A DNA stretch of 64,000 nt from RBC038 sp041390625 (lineage in GTDB: Bacteria; Chloroflexota; Dehalococcoidia; UBA2979): the NCBI GenBank assembly GCA_041390625.1, contig JAWKPM010000005.1, positions 1 through 64,000 of the forward strand. The letters are read 5' to 3'. Position 1 is the first letter of the stretch; each line of letters opens with the position of its first letter. A program made the translations under genes and the position numbers. Of the stretch, positions 7,434 through 16,976 are shown in pieces. The notes below the pieces were generated by a model. It did not search any database. It saw only the letters and a program-made list of their open reading frames with translations, and was not told the DNA's origin.

Positions 7434-8471
7434 GTGAACGAACGACAGCCGGACGGCCGCCGCACCCAGATCATCGCCACCGTCGGCCCATCGAGTGACT
7501 CGCGTCCGCCCCTTGAGGCGATGGTGCGGGCCGGCACGGACGTCGCCCGCATCAACTTCTCGCACGCGACGCACCACGAGGCTGCCGCCGTCGCCCGCCA
7601 CCTCCGCGACATCGAGGCCGCCGGCGGACGCCCCGTCGCGATGCTCGGCGATCTCCAGGGCCTCAAGCTCCGCATCGGCGATCTCGCCGCGACCCTCGAC
7701 CTGCGCGAGAGCGAGGCGTTCGCGCTCACGGCGCGACCCGGCGCGCGCGGACCGCACGTCGTGTCGGCCGACCTCGAGACAATCCTTAGCGGCCTCCGTC
7801 CCGGCCAGCACGTGTTCCTCCGCGACGGCTCGATCGACCTCGAGATCACGGGCATCGAGGGCGAGGTGGTGAACACCCTCGTGCGCGTCGGCGGTCAGCT
7901 CACGTCGCGCGCCGGGCTGCTCGTGCCCGGCGTCGGCATCGAGGCGCCGGCGCTGACCGCCGAGGACGAGGCGAGTCTCGACATCGCGGTCGAGCTCGGC
8001 ATGCAGTGGGTCGCGCTCTCCTTCGTCGGCGACGCGAGCGACATCGAGGCAACGCGCGCCGCCCTCGATGCGCGAGGCGGCACCGAGGTGCGCATCGTCG
8101 CCAAGATCGAGCGCCGCTCCGCCCTCGACCACCTCGATGCCATCGCCGCCGCCTCGGACGCCCTGATGGTGGCGCGCGGCGACCTCGGCGTGGAGGTCGG
8201 CGTCGAGAGCCTGCCAATCTGGCAGCGTCGGTTGCTGGCCGTCGGCCGGACGCACGACGTGCCGGTGGTGGTCGCCACCGAGATGCTCGAGAGCATGCGC
8301 ACCCATGAGCGACCCACCCGCGCGGAGGCAAGCGACGTGGCGTATTCGGTCTGGGACGGAGCTGCGGCACTGCTGCTGTCGGCGGAGACCGCGGTCGGCC
8401 GTCACCCCGCCCGTGTTGTCTCGATGATGGACCGCATCATCCGCAGTGCGGAGTCTGAGGCCGCTCGCTAG
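7434..8471 (+). CDS. pyk: Pyruvate kinase, short form without the C-terminal domain
   Basis: Converts phosphoenolpyruvate and ADP to pyruvate and ATP. The catalytic barrel is recognisable: IIATVGPSS, ARINFSH, GDLQGLKLRIG, the lid (B) domain, IVAKIERRSAL with the catalytic Lys, the signature LMVARGDLGVEVG, and ATEMLESM followed by RAEASDVA and LLLSAETAVGRHP. At 345 aa it lacks the roughly 120-residue C-terminal allosteric domain of classical enzymes (about 470 aa). PKIRTG is LKLRIG here. The GTG start follows the paired GAGG of the hairpin at 7367-7427. The stop codon overlaps that of the convergent lipoprotein gene within CTAG. Confidence 0.88.
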   Translation: MNERQPDGRRTQIIATVGPSSDSRPPLEAMVRAGTDVARINFSHATHHEAAAVARHLRDIEAAGGRPVAMLGDLQGLKLRIGDLAATLDLRESEAFALTARPGARGPHVVSADLETILSGLRPGQHVFLRDGSIDLEITGIEGEVVNTLVRVGGQLTSRAGLLVPGVGIEAPALTAEDEASLDIAVELGMQWVALSFVGDASDIEATRAALDARGGTEVRIVAKIERRSALDHLDAIAAASDALMVARGDLGVEVGVESLPIWQRRLLAVGRTHDVPVVVATEMLESMRTHERPTRAEASDVAYSVWDGAAALLLSAETAVGRHPARVVSMMDRIIRSAESEAAR

Positions 8472-9781
8472 CCGAAGGCGCGACGGAGCGACGCGCCGGT
8501 CGGCGCCTGCGTTCGAGGCCCGCTCCCCCCGGCCGTATCCAGGCGCTCGGCCATGACGTCGGCGAGCGGAAGCATGTCGACCGGATCGAACGCATCGGGC
8601 ACCCCGCCCACGATCACGCTCGAGACGACGGTGCCTCGACGAACCCAGATCATCGCGACGCGCACGGAACGAAGGTCGGAAGGGTCGCCGTCGGACACGC
8701 CAAGGGCGAATGCCTCGTCCCCCACGTCGACCTCGAGAACGTCGACCCGTCCGAGGTCGTAGACGTAGTAGCGCTCCTCGAAGACCTGCCGGCGATCGAC
8801 CCCGGTCAGTTCCGAGCGAGCCAACGCCAGGGCGGCCGAGGCCGACTCGGGCGTCGGGTACCGCGTGACGCGTGTCTGCACGAAGTCGAACCGGCTCTGC
8901 CCGATCTCGCCCCAGGACCCGTACGCGAGCCACCGGGTGTACGTCGGCGCGCCGTCGAAGTCCACGCCGGGCTCCTCCTCCGTGACGAAGGCACCGGATG
9001 GCAGGTCATCGAGGTCGAGTAGCAGCGTTGCCGGGTCGATGCTCCCCCACGCCGCGCGCTGCGGATCGAGCGCCATCGGCGGGATCGGCACCGGCGTCTC
9101 GGCGACGGTGCGGGCACGCACCCGCTCGATGCGGTCGTGCAGCGCCGCGGCGAGATCGTCGGCCAGCCCCGGTCGCGCGTCGCCGATCGCGAGGACGTTG
9201 ATGCTCGCCACCACGAGGTCGGATCGGAACACGACGCCGACAAACTCGACGTCCATCAGCCCCCCGTACTCGATGCCGTGCAGCGTCGCCTGCAGCAGGA
9301 CGGCGCCGCCACCGTCGCCCACCTCGGAGAGCTCGAGGCGGTCGGAGCCACGGATCTCGAACTCCGGATCCTCGGAGAGCCGCCAGCGGTGCATGCCGCT
9401 CAGCAGGTCGTCCTTGTAGCGCTCCGCCCCGTCCACCGAGGTGAAGAGCTCCACCGAGGTCTGGAAGCCGATCACCCCCTCAGATGGGGGATAGGCAGGC
9501 CCGTAGTCCAGTCGATACCCGCTCACGCGGCCCAGCGTCTCGAGGGAGTTGGCGCTCCGGATGAGCGGGAACTCCTCGGCGGCAACGCTGTTGTCGAAGT
9601 ACCCCGAGTCGGGCACGACCGCGAACGCGCCGAAGTCCGGCCCCAGCGCCTCCGCCGGCAACACCATCAGCGGCAGGTCGTCCTCGGTCAGCGCATCCAC
9701 CGAGGCGTCGCCGCCCTCGCAGCCCGCGAGCACGAGCCCGACCGACGCAAACGCAGCGACGAAGAGCGTGCGACCGACCAT
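8468..9781 (-). CDS. Putative lipoprotein of unknown function
   Basis: 437 aa exported protein. The ATG at 9781 is chosen because GGAGG lies 8 nt upstream and the signal sequence starts there; a lipobox LVLAGC puts the lipidated Cys at 21. The mature part is acidic, with two roughly equivalent halves, each carrying a segment of the type SxxxFxTSxELF/VQTRVTRYPTPESASAALA, then a LEL/VDVGDEA strand and a (V)VFRSDLVVASINV or RRGTVVSSVIVGG strand. This hints at a duplicated domain. No catalytic motif was recognised and no function is proposed. Confidence 0.72.
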   Translation of the reverse strand: MVGRTLFVAAFASVGLVLAGCEGGDASVDALTEDDLPLMVLPAEALGPDFGAFAVVPDSGYFDNSVAAEEFPLIRSANSLETLGRVSGYRLDYGPAYPPSEGVIGFQTSVELFTSVDGAERYKDDLLSGMHRWRLSEDPEFEIRGSDRLELSEVGDGGGAVLLQATLHGIEYGGLMDVEFVGVVFRSDLVVASINVLAIGDARPGLADDLAAALHDRIERVRARTVAETPVPIPPMALDPQRAAWGSIDPATLLLDLDDLPSGAFVTEEEPGVDFDGAPTYTRWLAYGSWGEIGQSRFDFVQTRVTRYPTPESASAALALARSELTGVDRRQVFEERYYVYDLGRVDVLEVDVGDEAFALGVSDGDPSDLRSVRVAMIWVRRGTVVSSVIVGGVPDAFDPVDMLPLADVMAERLDTAGGSGPRTQAPTGASLRRAFG

Positions 9782-9975
9782 CCCGAATCCTCCGCCGTAC
9801 GCACGCCATCGACGCACGCCGACCGTGCATTCATTCGCATCGTCATCATCGGGAGTCGCAGGGCCGGCGCGTAGCCTCGGGACGGGCGGCGCCTCGGCGA
9901 GGGGCCAACGCTCAGTCCCTCTACGGAACGCCCGGTATCATGCGTGCCTAAGGCTCGGCGCGAGGTGGCGGAGGA

Positions 9976-10815
9976 ATGATGAACGAGACGAACGAGGCGG
10001 GACCCCGCGTCCACTACGAGACGCGCTCCGACGGCACGATCGCGGTCATCACGATGACCCGCGAGCGCTACCGCAACGCGCTCAGCCAGCAGATGATCAG
10101 CGCCCTCGAGAAGGCCTTCGACGAGGCCGCCGCAGACGATGCCGTGCGCGTCATCCTGCTGCGAGGCGCCGGCCCCACGTTCTCGGGCGGTCACGACCTC
10201 GGCTCGCCGGACGCCGTCGCGATGCGCGCGCTGCGCGAGGGCGAGAGCATGGGCTCGCGCTACCCGCGCACCCGAGGCATGGACGTCGACCCGCATCTCC
10301 GCTGGCGCAACATCCCGAAGCCGACGATCGCCATCGTGCAGGGCTACTGCATCTACGCGGCGTGGATGCTCGCGTCGGCGATGGACGTGATCTTCGCGGC
10401 CGACGACGCGAAGTTCCTGCCGACGAACTTCGCCTACTTCGCGGTCCCGTGGGACATCGGCGCCCGGCGTGCGAAGTACCTCATGTACGACAACCGCTTC
10501 CTCAGCGCGCAGGAGGCGCTCGAGTGGGGCTTCGTGCAGGAGATTCACCCGCTCGAGGACCTCGAGGCGGCCGCGATGGCCTACGCCGAGCGCGTGGCCC
10601 AACAGGACCCGTTCCAGCTCCGGATGATGAAGCACTCGATCCACCAGATGCAGGAGATCCAGGGCTTCACCGCCCACATCCTGTCCTCGTACTCCGACCG
10701 CATGGTGCGCGCCGCCAACGACGTCGCGCTGACCGAAGGCGGCGACGACGGCGGCCGCCGACGCTACCTCAGCGTCGAACGGGCGCGGGCGAATCGGGAC
10801 GTCGAGGCCGACTGA
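9976..10815 (+). CDS. Enoyl-CoA hydratase/isomerase (crotonase) family protein
   Basis: 279 aa crotonase-fold protein acting on CoA thioesters. It shows SGGHDLGSPD for the oxyanion-hole region, LRWRNIPKPTIAIVQGYC and the ASAMDVIFAADDAKF core. GGAGG precedes two consecutive ATGs, at 9976 and 9979. The segment where hydratases carry the first catalytic Glu (usually PE) reads FLPTNFAYF, and the second site seems to be Tyr, so classical hydration is doubtful. It is a close paralogue of 35261-36106. The 3' end overlaps the convergent HAD gene by 47 bp. Confidence 0.85.
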   Translation: MMNETNEAGPRVHYETRSDGTIAVITMTRERYRNALSQQMISALEKAFDEAAADDAVRVILLRGAGPTFSGGHDLGSPDAVAMRALREGESMGSRYPRTRGMDVDPHLRWRNIPKPTIAIVQGYCIYAAWMLASAMDVIFAADDAKFLPTNFAYFAVPWDIGARRAKYLMYDNRFLSAQEALEWGFVQEIHPLEDLEAAAMAYAERVAQQDPFQLRMMKHSIHQMQEIQGFTAHILSSYSDRMVRAANDVALTEGGDDGGRRRYLSVERARANRDVEAD

Positions 10816-11383
10816 CCGCGCTTGCGTCGCGCTCGGTCGTGGCGACGAGGTCGATGAAGGCGGACCAGTCGATGACCCGGCGCGTCCGGACGGGGTAGTC
10901 GCCGGCGCGATTGTACTCCGCGTCCATCAGCGCGAGGTGCGCGCCGACCCCCTCGAGCTGACGCAGCACGTAGAGGCTGTCGTCGAGCATCACGTCGATG
11001 CCCAGCGTGTCGCAGGCGGCGTCCTTCGGCTCGCGGTTCGTGTGGACGACGCCGCGGAACGGCACGCCGTGCGGGCGCAGCCACTCGCGCGCCCAACCGA
11101 TCTCCTCGTGCGTACGAGCGGTGACGATGAACAGCTCGTGGTGCTCGGCGAGAGCATGCAGCGCCTCGATGGCGCCGGGCATCGGTGCAATCGAGAGCGT
11201 CCACTCGGTCCGATGCACCGCCTCGACCATCTCGAGGTAGCGCTCGTGGCCGAGGCGTTCCGCCCCGTGCGGCCCCGTCGTCTCGAGGCCGGTGACCCGC
11301 TCCCCAAACCGCTCGAGGGCATAGCGCACCTTCGCCTCGGTCGTGTCGGCGACGGTGCCGTCGAAATCGATACCCAGTCGCAT
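10769..11383 (-). CDS. HAD-superfamily phosphatase (5'-nucleotidase-like)
   Basis: 204 aa. Motif I is GIDFDGTVAD at the N-terminus, with nucleophile Asp and acid/base Asp; motif II is LFIVTARTHEE (Thr); the later acidic motif is DVMLDDS. The cap-like segment and length resemble the deoxyribonucleotidase-type HAD proteins rather than phosphoglycolate phosphatases, but the substrate is uncertain. The last roughly 35 residues are basic and overlap the convergent crotonase gene; they may be non-essential. Confidence 0.78.
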   Translation of the reverse strand: MRLGIDFDGTVADTTEAKVRYALERFGERVTGLETTGPHGAERLGHERYLEMVEAVHRTEWTLSIAPMPGAIEALHALAEHHELFIVTARTHEEIGWAREWLRPHGVPFRGVVHTNREPKDAACDTLGIDVMLDDSLYVLRQLEGVGAHLALMDAEYNRAGDYPVRTRRVIDWSAFIDLVATTERDASAVSRPRRPDSPAPVRR

Positions 11384-11444
11384 GCCCCGAGGCTAGCGGG
11401 CCCCGTTTAACGAACGATGAAGGCCGCGTCTCGAGGCCGCTGGC

Positions 11445-12554
11445 TCAGGCCGGCTGCCCTGCTGGTTCTACCGAGGCCTGTGCCGCCGCCTGCGCGAGCA
11501 ACGAGGCGTGCGTCGGCGCATCGGGCACGTCGGCCGGCCGCCCCGCGGCGTTCTCGCGTCGCAGCGCCGGCACGATCTCGGTCCCGAGGATCTCGATCTG
11601 CTCGAGCACGACCTCGAGCGGCAGCCCGGCGTGATCGATGAGGAAGAGCTGGCGCTGGTAGTCGCCCACCGACTCCCGCATCGAGGCGTAGCGCTCGATC
11701 ACCTGCTGCGGGCTGCCGACGGTGAGTGGCGTCTGCGCCATGAAGTCCTCGAGCGACGGTCCATGTCCGTACACGGGCGCATTGTCGAAGTACGGGCGGA
11801 ACTCCCGCACAGCGTCCTGCGAGTTCGGTCGTACGAAGACGTGCCCGCCGAGACCCACGATGCCCTGCGACCCCGGCCCGTGGCCGTAGCGCTCGAACCG
11901 CTCTCGATAGTGCCCCACCATCCGAATGACATGCTCCATCGGCCAGAAGATGTTGTTGTGGAAGAAGCCGTCGCCGTAGAACGCGGCCTGGTCGGCGATC
12001 TCCGGGCTGCGAATCGACCCGTGCCAGACGAACGGCGGCACGCCATCGAGCGGTCGAGGCGTCGAAGTGAATCCCTCGAGCGGCACGCGAAAGCGGCCCT
12101 CCCAGTCGACGACGTCCTCGCGCCACAGCCGGTGCAGCAGCGAGTAGTTCTCGACCGCCAGCGCGATGCCGTTGCGGATGTCCTGCCCGAACCACGGGTA
12201 GACCGGCGCCTGATTCCCCCGCCCGAGCATGAGATCGACGCGCCCACCAGCGAGGTGCTGGAGCATCGCGTAGTCCTCTGCGATCTTCACCGGGTCGTTC
12301 GTCGTGATAAGGGTCGTCGCCGTCGAGAGGATGATCCGCTCGGTCCGAGCGGCGATGAACCCGAGCATCGTCGTCGGTGACGAGGGCACGAACGGTGGGT
12401 TGTGGTGCTCGCCCGTCGCGAACACATCGAGGCCGACCTCCTCGGCCTTGAGCGCGATCGCGACCATCGCCTGAATGCGCTCCGCCTCGCTCGGCGCGCG
12501 CCCCGTCGTCGGATCGACCGTGACGTCCCCGACCGAGAAGACCCCGAACTGCAT
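11445..12554 (-). CDS. LLM-class flavin-dependent oxidoreductase
   Basis: 369 aa bacterial-luciferase-like monooxygenase using FMN or coenzyme F420. It begins MQFGVFSVGD and shows DVFATGEHHNPPF, ERIILSTATTLITTNDPVKIAEDYA (read in parts), HLAGGRVDLMLGRGN and FVWHGSIRSPEIA, the standard order for this fold. Substrate and cofactor cannot be decided. The gene is divergent from the cupredoxin gene across about 200 bp. The C-terminal tail is Ala-rich. Confidence 0.88.
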   Translation of the reverse strand: MQFGVFSVGDVTVDPTTGRAPSEAERIQAMVAIALKAEEVGLDVFATGEHHNPPFVPSSPTTMLGFIAARTERIILSTATTLITTNDPVKIAEDYAMLQHLAGGRVDLMLGRGNQAPVYPWFGQDIRNGIALAVENYSLLHRLWREDVVDWEGRFRVPLEGFTSTPRPLDGVPPFVWHGSIRSPEIADQAAFYGDGFFHNNIFWPMEHVIRMVGHYRERFERYGHGPGSQGIVGLGGHVFVRPNSQDAVREFRPYFDNAPVYGHGPSLEDFMAQTPLTVGSPQQVIERYASMRESVGDYQRQLFLIDHAGLPLEVVLEQIEILGTEIVPALRRENAAGRPADVPDAPTHASLLAQAAAQASVEPAGQPA

Positions 12555-12753
12555 GGCTGCTCCGACCTCTCGAGCGTGACCTCACCTCGAGCGTCACGCC
12601 CATCCAGCGTAGGGCCCGATCCGAGATCGAGACGATGCGACGGCCCGTGTCACAGATCCCGAGTTCGTCGCCCTTCCAAGTGGGGACTCAATCGCACGGC
12701 GTGGCGACGCGGTGACCAGACGCCCCCGGCCGACGGACGCGAGGGGGATTCGG

Positions 12754-14352
12754 ATGAACCGACAGCTGTCACGGGCAGCGATCGAGGGGCGGCGGCGATG
12801 GGTCGTCGCGGCGTTCATCCTCGTGGTGACCTTCGTCGCCTCCGAGGTGCCTCGCGCACGCTCGCAGGCCTTCGAGGTCGTCATCGGCGCAAGCCTGACA
12901 CCGCCTGAGATCACCGTGCCGGTCGGCGCTTCGGTGACGTGGCGCAACGAGGACGGGGCCCGCCACCGAGTGCGCTCGCAGTCTGGGCCGGACGAGTTCG
13001 ATTCCGGGAATCTCGAGGCGGGCGAGACGTTTACCCACTCGTTCGGAGTCGCGGGAACCTTCGAGTACGTCGACGCGCGGAATCCGAACCTGCCTCAATA
13101 CACCGGACGCGTCATCGTCTCGAACGACTCCCCGGCATCGGGCAGCCCGAACGCTGGAGGTGCGGCCACACCCGCCCCGAACACGGCAACCGTGAGCATG
13201 GCCGGACGCCGCTTTAGTCCCGCGACGGTGACCATTGCGGTGGGCGGGACGGTCACGTTCAACAACAACGACAACGAGGATCACACGGCCACCGCGCGCG
13301 ACCGCTCGTTCGACTCCGGGACGCTGGGCGGCGGGCGGCAGTTCCAGCACACCTTCAACACGGCCGGCCGGTACGCGTTCATCTGCGCGTTCCACTCCGA
13401 CATGACCGGCGAGGTGGTCGTCACGGACGCCTCCGGGGCGGCCCCCCCGCCATCACCGAGCCCGGCACCGGTCGCCGCGACTCCGACGACGCCAGAATCG
13501 ACCTCACCCTCGGGAGGCGCGGTTGCCGCGAGCATCGTCGACTTCGACTTCGCCCCACAGACGGTCTCGATCCAGGCCGGGCAATCGATTACGTGGACAA
13601 ATGATGGCGTGGCGCCGCACACGGTGACGGCGACCGACGGCTCGTTCGACAGCGGGATCATGGACGGTGGACAGACGTACACGAGGACCTTCGCAGCGCC
13701 CGGGCGCTTCCCCTTCCTCTGCAGCGTGCACCCGAACATGATGGGCGAGGTGGTCGTGTCGGGCGCGAACGGCGCGCCACCGCCCGCCGCTGCGATTGCG
13801 CCCTCGAGGCCCGCAAGCTCGACCGGCGCGAGCCCCTCGTCATCCTCGTCGTCGCCGCGATCCGCGTCGGCGGACCTCGCCGCGAGCATCCTCGACTTCG
13901 AGTTCGCACCGGCCCTCGTGACCATCGAGGCTGGCGACACGGTGCACTGGACGAACGACGGCGTCGCGCCGCACACGGTCACGGCGCTCGATGCCTCCTT
14001 CGACACGGGCCTGATCGAAGGCGGCGGCTCAGCTGCCTTAACCTTCACCGAGGTCGGCGAGTTCCCGTTCTACTGCACGCTCCACCCAAACATGGAAGGC
14101 ACGATCATCGTCGCAAGCGCTGGCACCGCCGCTGGCGAACTGTCCGCGAGGGACGTTGCCGGTTCGGCCGACTCGAGCACAATCGCAGGACCCGAGGCAG
14201 TGTCCACCTTCGTTGCGGGTGACCAGGCGTCGGTGTCGACCTCGACGGGCGACGACGCCCTCAACGTTGCGCTGCTGACGGTGCTCCTGCTGGCGGTGGG
14301 CGCCGCCGGCGCCGCCTTCGGATTCGTCGCGCGCGGCCTCGAGGCGCGGTAG
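12754..14352 (+). CDS. Multidomain cupredoxin (four plastocyanin-like domains), membrane-anchored
   Basis: 532 aa exported protein. Signal or anchor helix about 15-35, then four blue-copper-type domains (about 38-123, 145-223, 255-335, 375-453) joined by Pro/Ser/Ala-rich linkers, and a C-terminal helix before an Arg end. Copper ligands are complete in domain 2 (H177, C211, H214, M217), domain 3 (H289, C323, H326, M329) and domain 4 (H407, C441, H444, M447). Domain 1 keeps a His at 71 but lacks the Cys-His-Met loop. The ATG at 12754 follows GAGGGGG and is preferred over a GTG at 12712. Likely an electron-transfer or copper-storage protein on the cell surface. Confidence 0.87.
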   Translation: MNRQLSRAAIEGRRRWVVAAFILVVTFVASEVPRARSQAFEVVIGASLTPPEITVPVGASVTWRNEDGARHRVRSQSGPDEFDSGNLEAGETFTHSFGVAGTFEYVDARNPNLPQYTGRVIVSNDSPASGSPNAGGAATPAPNTATVSMAGRRFSPATVTIAVGGTVTFNNNDNEDHTATARDRSFDSGTLGGGRQFQHTFNTAGRYAFICAFHSDMTGEVVVTDASGAAPPPSPSPAPVAATPTTPESTSPSGGAVAASIVDFDFAPQTVSIQAGQSITWTNDGVAPHTVTATDGSFDSGIMDGGQTYTRTFAAPGRFPFLCSVHPNMMGEVVVSGANGAPPPAAAIAPSRPASSTGASPSSSSSSPRSASADLAASILDFEFAPALVTIEAGDTVHWTNDGVAPHTVTALDASFDTGLIEGGGSAALTFTEVGEFPFYCTLHPNMEGTIIVASAGTAAGELSARDVAGSADSSTIAGPEAVSTFVAGDQASVSTSTGDDALNVALLTVLLLAVGAAGAAFGFVARGLEAR

Positions 14353-14390
14353 CGGCACGAGTCCTTGCATCGAGGCGAGCGCGCTCCGCG

Positions 14391-15647
14391 CTAGGCTCCG
14401 TACCGATCGCCGATGGCGCCGCTCGCAAGCATCGCCTCGACCTGCTCGGCCGAGTAGCCGAGCTCGCCCAGCACCTCGACGTTGTGCTCCCCGACCAGGG
14501 CGCACACGCGATCCCACGAGGGCGCATCGGGCTCGATGCGCCAGAGGAACCCCGGCAGCTGCCGTGTCCCGACGTACTGATGCGTGACCGTCTCGAGCCA
14601 GTCGCGCGCCTGGAGCTGCGGACTGGTCATCAGCCCGATGTGGTGGATGACCGGCGCAGCGATGCCGCCGGCCTCGGAGATCGAGGTGGCAGCGTCCTCC
14701 GCGAGTCGCTCACCGACGTACGCGGCGAGCGCCGCATCGATGTCGTCGCGGGCGCGCAGGCGGCCCGTGATCGAGGCCCACGGGTGTCCGCTCTCCGCCC
14801 ACTCGGGGTGTCCGAGGGCGCGAGCGACGCCTCCCCACTGCGAGTCGTTCTCCGCCGCGACCACCACCCACGACTCGTCGCCCGCCTCACCGCCGGCGGC
14901 GCGATAGCAGCCGTGCGGCACGACATGCGGATCGACGTTGCCAAGTCGCTCCGGGAGACGCTGGTTCATCGTCCATTCCGCCTGCAGCCCGGCAAGCTGC
15001 CACGACCAGGCCTCGGCCTGCGAGAGGTCGATGAAGCAGCCCTCGCCCGTCGCCTCGCGGCGCAGCAGCCCCGCGATGACCGCGGTCACGAGGCCCACAG
15101 CCCCGGTCGCGTCCGTGTGGTACATCGTCGGGACGTGGCCCGGCGGCCCGTCGGGATACCCGCGCACGAGGGTGTGACCCAGCGTCGCCTCGAGGCCGGA
15201 GCCCAGCGTCGCGTAGCCCTTGTACGGCCCTTCCACGCCCCACCCGGGCATCGAGATCATCACGAGGTTCGGATTGATCTCGCGCAGCACGGACCACCCG
15301 AAGCCGAGGCCGTCAATCGTGCCGGCCGAGTAGCCCTCGATCAGCACGTCGACCGAACCCGCGAGGCGCCGCATCAGCTCGGCGCCATCCTCGGTGCGGA
15401 TGTTCACGGCGATGTTGCGCTTGTTGCGGTTCGCGAGGTGATGCGATCCCGCGCGCTCGTATGGAGGTCCGTCTCCCGGCGCAGCATTGCCCTCGCGCAG
15501 GGGGCGCGAGAGCGCCGGCGGCCGGGGGAACGACTCGAGGCGGACCACGTCGGCGCCGAGGTCCCCTAGCAGCGAGCTGCCCATCGGCCCCGCCCAGACC
15601 TCGGTCATCTCGACGACGCGAACGCCGTTCAGGAGCTGCGTGCTCAT
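14391..15647 (-). CDS. CaiB/BaiF CoA-transferase family protein
   Basis: Class III (formyl-CoA transferase-like) CoA-transferase of 418 aa, moving CoA between carboxylic acids. N-terminus LLNGVRVVEMTEVWAGPMGSS, then LGDLGADVVRLE, ANRNKRNIAVNI, VDVLIEGYSAGT and MISMPGWG. The expected catalytic Asp is in YHTDATGAVG. The ATG at 15647 lies 18 bp beyond the stop of the upstream gene on the same strand, itself a CoA-transferase, so the two form an operon and perhaps a heterodimer. Confidence 0.9.
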   Translation of the reverse strand: MSTQLLNGVRVVEMTEVWAGPMGSSLLGDLGADVVRLESFPRPPALSRPLREGNAAPGDGPPYERAGSHHLANRNKRNIAVNIRTEDGAELMRRLAGSVDVLIEGYSAGTIDGLGFGWSVLREINPNLVMISMPGWGVEGPYKGYATLGSGLEATLGHTLVRGYPDGPPGHVPTMYHTDATGAVGLVTAVIAGLLRREATGEGCFIDLSQAEAWSWQLAGLQAEWTMNQRLPERLGNVDPHVVPHGCYRAAGGEAGDESWVVVAAENDSQWGGVARALGHPEWAESGHPWASITGRLRARDDIDAALAAYVGERLAEDAATSISEAGGIAAPVIHHIGLMTSPQLQARDWLETVTHQYVGTRQLPGFLWRIEPDAPSWDRVCALVGEHNVEVLGELGYSAEQVEAMLASGAIGDRYGA

Positions 15648-15665
15648 GGGCTCCCTCGATCCTCG

Positions 15666-16853
15666 CTAGCCGGTGACCCCGGCGCGGAACAGGGCGATCT
15701 CTTCGTCGACCGTGTAGCCGATCTCCGACAGCACCTCGTGCGTGTGCTGACCGAGGTCAGGCGCAGGCCCCGCCTCCCACCCATCCTCGAGGCGGAACGG
15801 GGCGCCCGCGATCGTGTGCGTGCCGAAGCCGGGCTGCTCGACCTGCACGTACGAGCCCCGCACACGTGCCTGCTCGTTCTCGAACGCTTCGCCCACGTCG
15901 AGGATGGGCGCGATCATCACCCCGAACGACTGCAGCTCGCGAAACGCCTCGTCGCGCGTGTGGGTCGCCAAGTAGGCGTCGACGTGCTGCATGAACTCGT
16001 CGTAGTGGTCGGCCTTCTGCGCGGCGTCGGTGAAGCGCGGGTCCTGCGCCAGCTCCGGATGACCGATGCCGGCGCAGAAGCGCGAGAAGAAGGGCTCGTT
16101 GGCCGCGGAGATCGCGAGGTAGCCGTCGGTCGCCCGCAGCGTCGGCGGGGGGAATGCGGCCCTCGAGGGCGCCGCCGGCCGAGGTGTATTCGCGCCCGTG
16201 AAGCTCCACGGCACGAACCAGTTGTCGACGCTGCCGGCCAGCGCCTCGACGCCGGCGACATCGACGCGTCGTCGCACGCCGTCGTGCCGCCGACCCCAGA
16301 TCGTGGCGGCCGTGACCGCCGTCGCCGTCGAGGCCCACTGCAGCGTCGCGACGTGCGCCGAGTAGCGCATCGGCTCCTGATCGTCGAAGGAGTGCCGCAG
16401 CATCCGGTTCGACCACGCGAACAGCGAGAGGTCGTTCTCCCGGCGCTCGGCGAACGGCCCCTCGAGGCCGTGCACCGACATCGTGACCACCGAGGGTCCG
16501 CCGTCACCGAGGCGCTCGAAGGCCTCGGCAAGCCGCAGTCCTGCTGCCGCGGGCTGGTGCAGTACGACGACGTCGCTGCGCTCCCCCAGCCTCGTCAGCA
16601 CCTCGAGGCCCGAGGGGGTGTCGTGGTCGAGGACGATCGATCGCTTCCCGGTGTCGAGCGCGAGGTGGTACGCGCCCCCATTCACGTCCGGCACGTCGCC
16701 GCGGAACGGGCCGGCGCGCCGCAATTCGCCGCCGCCGCGTGTCTCAACCTTCGTGACCTGCGCGCCGTAGTCGCCGAGGACCTTCGTCGCGCCGGCGACC
16801 GCAATCGAGTCGCCGACCTCGACGATGCGAACGCCCTCGAATGGCTGGCTCAT
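15666..16853 (-). CDS. CaiB/BaiF CoA-transferase family protein, catalytic Asp apparently absent
   Basis: 395 aa class III CoA-transferase-like protein. It begins MSQPFEGVRIVEVGDSIAVAG, with LGDYGAQVTKVE and TGKRSIVLDHDTP. GAGGAG stands upstream of the ATG at 16853; a longer open frame upstream is not needed. At the position where the catalytic Asp is expected, the sequence is MRYSAHVATLQWAS, without Asp. It precedes the active-looking CoA-transferase at 14391-15647, suggesting a catalytic/non-catalytic pair. This alignment was made by eye. Confidence 0.85.
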   Translation of the reverse strand: MSQPFEGVRIVEVGDSIAVAGATKVLGDYGAQVTKVETRGGGELRRAGPFRGDVPDVNGGAYHLALDTGKRSIVLDHDTPSGLEVLTRLGERSDVVVLHQPAAAGLRLAEAFERLGDGGPSVVTMSVHGLEGPFAERRENDLSLFAWSNRMLRHSFDDQEPMRYSAHVATLQWASTATAVTAATIWGRRHDGVRRRVDVAGVEALAGSVDNWFVPWSFTGANTPRPAAPSRAAFPPPTLRATDGYLAISAANEPFFSRFCAGIGHPELAQDPRFTDAAQKADHYDEFMQHVDAYLATHTRDEAFRELQSFGVMIAPILDVGEAFENEQARVRGSYVQVEQPGFGTHTIAGAPFRLEDGWEAGPAPDLGQHTHEVLSEIGYTVDEEIALFRAGVTG

Positions 16854-16976
16854 GGGCTCGGCTCCTCGCGTCTCCGCCGTCCTCGCGAGCGCTGCAAGCC
16901 TACACGGGAGGGCAAGACCGTCGGACCGGCGTGCGGGGTAGGCTGAGATCGAGGGAACGGCGAGCGAGGAGTGCCG

